From contig CAYLMK010000006.1 in assembly GCA_964384945.1 (NCBI GenBank), positions 62,001-126,000 on the forward strand: DNA of 64,000 nucleotides. The letters are read 5' to 3'. This DNA is from S015-6 sp964384945 (GTDB lineage: Bacteria; Desulfobacterota; DSWW01). Under the pieces are notes generated by a model, which saw only the letters and a list, made by a program, of their open reading frames with translations, did not search any database and was not told the origin of the DNA. A program made the position numbers and the translations under genes. Positions 59,192 to 64,000 of this stretch are shown here, piece by piece (the first letter of the stretch is position 1; each line of letters starts with the position of its first letter).

Positions 59192-61510
59192 TCAGTAAGA
59201 ACGGTACAAGAAAAAGAGGCTGCAGCCCTTCAGGGCCGCGGCGAAAAGCAGCGTGCTTCCGAGACCGAACAAGGGCACCCACAAAACGCACACGATGACG
59301 GTCCCGAGCCACGCACCGGCCAGATCCAGGGCATAGAACCTGGCGCCAACGATCGCCTCCCTTTGCCCGCCACGAGCGTGGGCCTCGCGGTTCGCCAAAG
59401 GAAACTCGCTCCCCACCAGAAGGCCCGCAACCCCGTTGGCGAACAGCAGAACCCACTTCGGCGCATCCGCCATGACGGCCGTCCCGAGAGACGAGCCGTG
59501 CAGAGAAACGATCCCCCATGCCGCTGCGAGCAGGAATCCGATCTGCAGTCCCTCGAGCCCGCAGAGGATCCCGTATCCGTGGCGGGTCGTTTGCATCCTC
59601 CCCGTGAAAACAAAGGCCCCGCATGCAAGCCCGACCATAAAGGCCGCGATGAGGAGCCCGATCCACTGGTAAAGGTAGCCGAAGACCGCCTGAAAGGACA
59701 GGATCACGATCATCTCCACGGTCATTCCGCAGAACCCTGTGCTCAGAAGCGCAAAAGACAGGGCCGGAATCCGCCCACCCCTGTTTCTGCGCAGCCAGAA
59801 GGCAAAGGGGAAGGTCATTGCCAGAAAGACAATTAGAATCACCCCGAACCGCATGTTTTCAAGCCACGGAAAAACCCGACGAAACCCCGGCTGGACCTCG
59901 GCGCTTTTGTGCGCAATCGCATAAAAGAGCAGGGCAGGCGTCAGGTCCCGGTTCGTGCGGGCCGGCGGAGCGGCGTTTAGGGCTTCGTTCAGCCACCTTC
60001 CTTGCCACGGATCCATGAGCTGGCCCAGATAGGAAGGCTGAACCACGAAGGTCTCCACGCCCCTCTTCGTTAGCCTGTCGCCCAGAACCTCGGGCAGGAG
60101 AAGCTCGACCGGCAGTTCCCTCGACGCAAGGAACAGGATCCTCTGGGCCGGCAAGGCCCTGACATGAGGGAATACCGTTTCCAGGGTATCCCGAACGCAG
60201 CGATTGATTCGGAGGGCCTCCTCGCTGAGGTAGGCGGAGGAGCCGGGCATGGTCAATGCGAGAACACCCTCGGGCCTGAGAGCCCTGCGGACGGAGCGAA
60301 AAAACTCGACCGTATAGAATCGGTTCAACTGCAGGGTCACCGGGTCCGGCATGTTGATAATTATGGCGTCGACTTTCCGCGGGATCTTGCGGAGGTAGGA
60401 CCTTCCGTCTTCGAAAACGACCCTCGTGCGAGGATCGCCCAGTTCCTCGCCAACCGATGGGACGGCGGCCCTTTCGGCCATGCGAATCAGCAAGGGATCC
60501 AACTCCGTGTAATACAGGGCCCGGAGCGGGTGCTTCCGTGCCTCGGAGATGGCGCCGCCCACCCCGCCGCCCATAATCAGGACCTCCCCGGGGTTGGGAT
60601 GGGCGAGAAGCGGCATGTGGACGAGAAGCTCCAGGGCGGCCTGGTCCGGATACGGCAGCGTGATCGAAGGAATTCCGTTCTGGTAGACCATCCATTGCTC
60701 GTCGAGCCTGAGCACGGCGATGTCCCCATAGATCGACTCCCGGCTCTCCTCCAGGTGCAAGGGCCGCCACCTCAGCTCCATGCTCCATCGGTGGATCCGT
60801 CCGCTCGTGGGCCCGGCGACCCCGAAAGCAAAGAGCCCAAGCAGCAACATGCAAACCGCTCGACCCGCCGGACGCCCTGCGGCGGAAAAACCGACCCCCT
60901 GCCCAAGCCCCGCCTGGTCCCCTGCGAAACGCAAGAGCAGCAATACGCAGCCCATGCTCACCGCGCCGAGCGAAAAAGCGATTTCGATCGACCGGAGGCG
61001 GCCCACGAGTAGCAGGGTGAAGGCCAGCCCCCCGAGGAAGGCGCCGAGGGACTCCAGGGCGTAGACCTTTCCTGCCGCATGCGGCCGGACCGGGTTCCCG
61101 GCCCCCATCAGCCTGCAGCCGTAAGCAAATGCGGCCCCGTTGAGCAGCCCCAGCGGTCCGAGAAGAACAAGCGAAACGACCCCTATCCGCAGGTAGCTGA
61201 CGATCTCCCACGGAGAGATCCCCAGGTAGAAGCGATTCGTTCGAATCGCGAGAAGGGTGAGCGGCAAGAGGATGGAGAGCATTGCCTGAAGGGAGGCAAA
61301 GGAACCGAGAGGATCCCGGGATCGGTCCGCCCTCGGCCCGCACAGCCAGCTGCCCAGGGCCTCGAGCAGGAGCCAGCTTCCGAGAACGATTCCGATGACG
61401 AATTCATTCCCCTGAAAGGCCAGGAGAAATTCCCTGAGGATCAGGACCTGGGAAACGAGGAAAATGACTCCCATCACGACCATGGCGAGCGCCATGGCTA
61501 CGGCGCGCAT
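59192..61510 (-). CDS. Membrane-anchored spermidine synthase-like protein
   Basis: This 772-residue protein has an N-terminal block of about six or seven transmembrane helices and a central spermidine-synthase-like domain (VLIMGGGVGGAISEARKH, VFEDGRSYLRKI, MPDPVTLQLNRFYTVEFF). A C-terminal block of about six helices follows. The domain has the usual Gly-rich SAM-binding loop. Such fusions are common in Desulfobacterota, usually of unknown substrate. The ATG at 61510 is chosen because it directly precedes the first helix. Confidence 0.85.
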   Translation of the reverse strand: MRAVAMALAMVVMGVIFLVSQVLILREFLLAFQGNEFVIGIVLGSWLLLEALGSWLCGPRADRSRDPLGSFASLQAMLSILLPLTLLAIRTNRFYLGISPWEIVSYLRIGVVSLVLLGPLGLLNGAAFAYGCRLMGAGNPVRPHAAGKVYALESLGAFLGGLAFTLLLVGRLRSIEIAFSLGAVSMGCVLLLLRFAGDQAGLGQGVGFSAAGRPAGRAVCMLLLGLFAFGVAGPTSGRIHRWSMELRWRPLHLEESRESIYGDIAVLRLDEQWMVYQNGIPSITLPYPDQAALELLVHMPLLAHPNPGEVLIMGGGVGGAISEARKHPLRALYYTELDPLLIRMAERAAVPSVGEELGDPRTRVVFEDGRSYLRKIPRKVDAIIINMPDPVTLQLNRFYTVEFFRSVRRALRPEGVLALTMPGSSAYLSEEALRINRCVRDTLETVFPHVRALPAQRILFLASRELPVELLLPEVLGDRLTKRGVETFVVQPSYLGQLMDPWQGRWLNEALNAAPPARTNRDLTPALLFYAIAHKSAEVQPGFRRVFPWLENMRFGVILIVFLAMTFPFAFWLRRNRGGRIPALSFALLSTGFCGMTVEMIVILSFQAVFGYLYQWIGLLIAAFMVGLACGAFVFTGRMQTTRHGYGILCGLEGLQIGFLLAAAWGIVSLHGSSLGTAVMADAPKWVLLFANGVAGLLVGSEFPLANREAHARGGQREAIVGARFYALDLAGAWLGTVIVCVLWVPLFGLGSTLLFAAALKGCSLFFLYRSY

Positions 61511-61682
61511 ACGGGGCCTCCGCGGGACCGTGTGAGAAACGAGAAGGTTCCGTGCCGGCCTGCACGGCAAGGCCCATCATAGGCGGAGGGAGGGGAAAAT
61601 TACAAGAAAACGTGAGGGAAAGCCCATGGGCACATGGGCCGGCCCGAGGACTACCAGCCGGCCGCCAACCGCTCTCTTCCCG

Positions 61683-62591
61683 CTACTTCCTGGCCAGGTA
61701 GTTGAAGGTCATGATGTCCATGTCTGCCGGGGAGGTGAACCGGGACTCGCACTCCCCGCCGGAAACGACGCCCAGGGAGACCTTCCGCAGGCTCTGGAAC
61801 ATGGCCGCGTGGTACTGGTCGGCAATCGCTGCCTGCACCGGCAGCACCGTCCCCTGCATGACGAAGGAGGCCCGACAGAGCCGCCCTTCGTGAGCGGGAT
61901 CCTTGGGATTGAAATCGAAGGACAGTCCCAGCTCGACGGCCGAAAGGGAAATGCCGTTGGGAACCGCCCGGTCCACACCGAAGGTCACCTCCTTCGGGAA
62001 GAGACCGAAGAGGATCGGCAGGTCGCCCGAGCCGACAGGGAACGAGGAGTCCCCGGGGGGGAACACCCCGCTGATCGGCAGCGCCTTGCAGAGGACCTCG
62101 GAAACACCGAAATCAAGGTCGAGCCCGGGAATCTGGATCGGGGAATTCAGGAAGCCGCTCATGCACTCGAAGACCATGCTCCCTCCCGAGAATGCCCCGC
62201 GGGCCGCTATGGAGGTGACCGTGAAGATGGACGTGGCCCCATAGGGCAGTCCGTACGTGTCGTTCATTTGTGCAGTAAGCAACTTCCTGCCGGGAAACGG
62301 ATTCATCAGCACGGCGAGCACCCCCGCGACATCGAAATCCGAGGAGGGAGCCATACTGGCGGGGGACATGCTGCCGGTTATGTCCTGATCGTTCATCGCC
62401 ACCCTGAGCGTCGAAGGCACCATGTCCGGCGACCAGTATACCTGCACGCTGAAGGGGCCTCTCTGAACCGATCCGTCTTCCGGCAGGAGCCACACCATGT
62501 CCTGGCAGGCCGCCGGCCCGAGAGCAAGGGCCAGGAGCAGCGAAATCCAGGGGATTCCGGTCGACGGTCTCGCGAAAAGAGTCGCTCTCAC
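61683..62591 (-). CDS. Secreted or lipid-anchored hypothetical protein
   Basis: This 302-residue protein starts, in my reading, at a GTG at 62591 with GGGAGGTG seven bases upstream. It begins with a hydrophobic signal (WISLLLALALGPAAC) whose Cys could be a lipobox, though the -3 residue is Pro rather than Leu. The mature part is beta-rich (SPDMVPSTLRVAMNDQDITG resembles an Ig-like fold). No enzyme motif is visible. The longer open frame upstream is not protein-like. I do not recognise the family. Confidence 0.65.
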   Translation of the reverse strand: MRATLFARPSTGIPWISLLLALALGPAACQDMVWLLPEDGSVQRGPFSVQVYWSPDMVPSTLRVAMNDQDITGSMSPASMAPSSDFDVAGVLAVLMNPFPGRKLLTAQMNDTYGLPYGATSIFTVTSIAARGAFSGGSMVFECMSGFLNSPIQIPGLDLDFGVSEVLCKALPISGVFPPGDSSFPVGSGDLPILFGLFPKEVTFGVDRAVPNGISLSAVELGLSFDFNPKDPAHEGRLCRASFVMQGTVLPVQAAIADQYHAAMFQSLRKVSLGVVSGGECESRFTSPADMDIMTFNYLARK

Positions 62592-62857
62592 GACAGGGCA
62601 CCTCCCACGGCAGGTTGGCCGTCCTACGTTACCGGGAAAATACGAACAGGGGGTTGTTTGTAAGGGAAGGAAAAAGCAAGAATGGGACCACGCGGAAAGC
62701 TTCCGGCAAGGGATCGAACGGGAAGGCGGGCAGCAGGGCCTTCGTTTCCTGTAACGGTTTGATATTAAATGAAAACTCTTATTTCCGCGACACCCTGAAA
62801 TCATCGAGGGGTTACAGACTGCTCGTCCGGCGCTTGGTCCGGAAGTACAAAACTGCC

Positions 62858-64000
62858 CTATTGCCCACCCGGCCTGTTACCGGATTGAACTTGTAGGCGT
62901 CTCCACCTCTCGGCCCGGACGCTGTCCTTGATCCGGTTGATGTGTCCCCTTCCCAGGCCTTTCACCTCGCAGCCCAACTCGAAGTAGCGCCTGATCTTCT
63001 CGTCGTTCAGGATCCCGAAGCAGTCGATGACTGCGACCGGCCCGCCCGCCCACTCGACGACGCGGTCCGGATCGAGCTCAAGGTAGTGCCTGTGCCGAAC
63101 GGCAAAGACCACGGCGTCCACGTCCTTCATGGCCCCGGCCAGGTCCTGCAGGACGCGCAGTTCCGCGAGCTTCTCCTGGTTCCGAAAGAAACGGGCCCAG
63201 CTGTAACCCGGCCGGGGATACACGTCCTGTTTTTCGAACTCCCACCAGTGCGTCACGTACGGATCGTGCACCCTCGGCTCGGCACCCATCTCCGAGAGCT
63301 TTCGCACAACAAGCTCGGAGCCGCTGTAGCGCGTGTCTCCTACGTCCTCCCGGTAGGAGGCCCCCAGCACGAGCACGTCCGCGGCGGCCAGGGGGCGGTT
63401 CATGTTGCGGAGCGCGTCCCGCACAAGCTGGGCGACGTGGAGGGCCCGCGTGTCGTTCACGTCGATGGCCAGGGGCGTAATCTTGAAGAGAGAGTCTTCG
63501 AAACCGAAGATGCTCTTGTAGGCCCAGATGCCCAGGCCTCCGTCCTTGGGCAGACAGTATCCGCCGATTCCAGGCCCGGGAAACAGGATGTTGCTGTGCG
63601 TGGGCCTCACCTTGATCGCTTCGATCACCTTGATGAGGTCCACCCCGTTTCGCTCCGCGAAGGTCGACCATTCATCCATGAAGGCGAGCATCGTCGCCCG
63701 GAAGCAGTTCTCCACGATCTTCGCGGTCTCGCTTTCCACGGGCCGATCGAGAACGACCAGCGGATAGTCCTTGGTGTTGATCACGTCCTTGAGGAACTTC
63801 TCGACCCTCTTCCTGGACACCTCGTTGACGCCTGCGCACACCCGCCAGAAGTTCCTCACGCTGTCGACATAGTGGCGACCCGGCATCACCCGCTCATAGC
63901 TGTGCGCCAGGATCGGCTCCTCCGAGACGCCCCTGCGCCGGAAGGCCTTGTGAAGGATCGGATAGGCGACCTGTTCCGTCGTCCCCGGCGCAACGGTGGT
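62858..64000 (-). CDS. UDP-glucose/GDP-mannose dehydrogenase family protein, partial (WecC-like)
   Basis: The gene is cut by the right edge: 381 residues are visible and the N-terminal NAD-binding domain is outside. It keeps SETAKIVENCFRATMLAF, the catalytic Cys in GPGIGGYCLPKDGG, and the C-terminal UDP-binding domain (VLVLGASYREDVGDTRYS, VDAVVFAVRHRHYL). The family oxidises nucleotide sugars for cell-surface polysaccharides. The codons continue without stop to 64000. WecC-like UDP-ManNAc dehydrogenase is a guess among the family. Confidence 0.9.
   Translation of the reverse strand, partial: TTVAPGTTEQVAYPILHKAFRRRGVSEEPILAHSYERVMPGRHYVDSVRNFWRVCAGVNEVSRKRVEKFLKDVINTKDYPLVVLDRPVESETAKIVENCFRATMLAFMDEWSTFAERNGVDLIKVIEAIKVRPTHSNILFPGPGIGGYCLPKDGGLGIWAYKSIFGFEDSLFKITPLAIDVNDTRALHVAQLVRDALRNMNRPLAAADVLVLGASYREDVGDTRYSGSELVVRKLSEMGAEPRVHDPYVTHWWEFEKQDVYPRPGYSWARFFRNQEKLAELRVLQDLAGAMKDVDAVVFAVRHRHYLELDPDRVVEWAGGPVAVIDCFGILNDEKIRRYFELGCEVKGLGRGHINRIKDSVRAERWRRLQVQSGNRPGGQ

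Noticed and set aside
1..64000. CRISPR arrays, transposases, prophage or integrase genes
   Set aside because: No regularly spaced repeats of array length and no recognisable transposase, integrase or phage structural protein in any frame.

Overview
The window looks like chromosomal DNA of a GC-rich, dissimilatory sulfate-reducing bacterium of the Desulfobacterota (former Deltaproteobacteria). The evidence is a near-complete sulfate-respiration gene set (sat, aprBA, qmoABC, dsrAB, dsrC, dsrD, dsrN, dsrMKJOP) together with a tmcABCD-type cytochrome complex. A Syntrophobacteria- or Desulfatiglandales-like origin is possible but cannot be shown from sequence reading alone. No rRNA, tRNA, CRISPR array, prophage or insertion sequence was recognised.

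Layout. 1-4.3 kb: a TRAP transporter operon (TatT, DctP, DctQ, DctM). 4.4-6.2 kb: argS on the minus strand. 6.3-8.3 kb: a small hypothetical gene and two siroheme genes (uroporphyrinogen-III methyltransferase, precorrin-2 dehydrogenase). 8.35-16.3 kb, minus strand: dsrN, dsrC, an RsbRD-type gene, dsrMKJOP and a 2x[4Fe-4S] ferredoxin. 16.6-21.2 kb: small accessory genes (Zn-ribbon protein, two YkgJ-like Cys-cluster proteins, FmdB-like protein, TPR protein, two hypotheticals) and a detached dsrD. 21.4-32.7 kb, minus strand: aprBA-qmoABC, then dsrAB, a TPR protein and a SlyD-like FKBP. sat (33.6-34.8 kb) is divergent from aprB. 34.9-41.0 kb, minus strand: a four-gene Hdr/Qmo-like operon (HdrA-like flavoprotein, QmoB-like ferredoxin/MvhD protein, two HdrD/DsrK-like CCG proteins) next to a C_GCAxxG_C_C protein. 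41.3-43.0 kb: histidine phosphatase and a thioredoxin-HEAT fusion. 43.3-52.5 kb, plus strand: two PAS-AAA regulators (the second degenerate), a DsrMK-like membrane/Fe-S pair, a HEAT protein, a single-domain response regulator and a three-PAS histidine kinase. 52.6-53.4 kb: PfkB-type kinase. 53.8-58.0 kb, minus strand: tmcDCBA plus a response regulator. 58.3-64 kb: methyltransferase, membrane-anchored spermidine-synthase-like protein, possible lipoprotein, and an NDP-sugar dehydrogenase cut by the window end.

How it fits together. Sat activates sulfate, AprBA reduces APS with electrons from QmoABC, and DsrAB reduces sulfite with DsrC as co-substrate. DsrMKJOP, TmcABCD and probably the second DsrMK-like pair link the quinone pool or periplasmic cytochromes to cytoplasmic thiol/disulfide chemistry. 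The siroheme genes and DsrN would supply siroheme amide for DsrAB. The Hdr/Qmo-like operon looks like an extra, uncharacterised electron-transfer module.

The strongest regulatory signal is a perfect inverted repeat, TGAATGA-N4-TCATTCA, found just downstream of candidate minus-strand promoters ahead of both dsrN-dsrC and aprBA. It could be a shared operator of the sulfate-respiration regulon.
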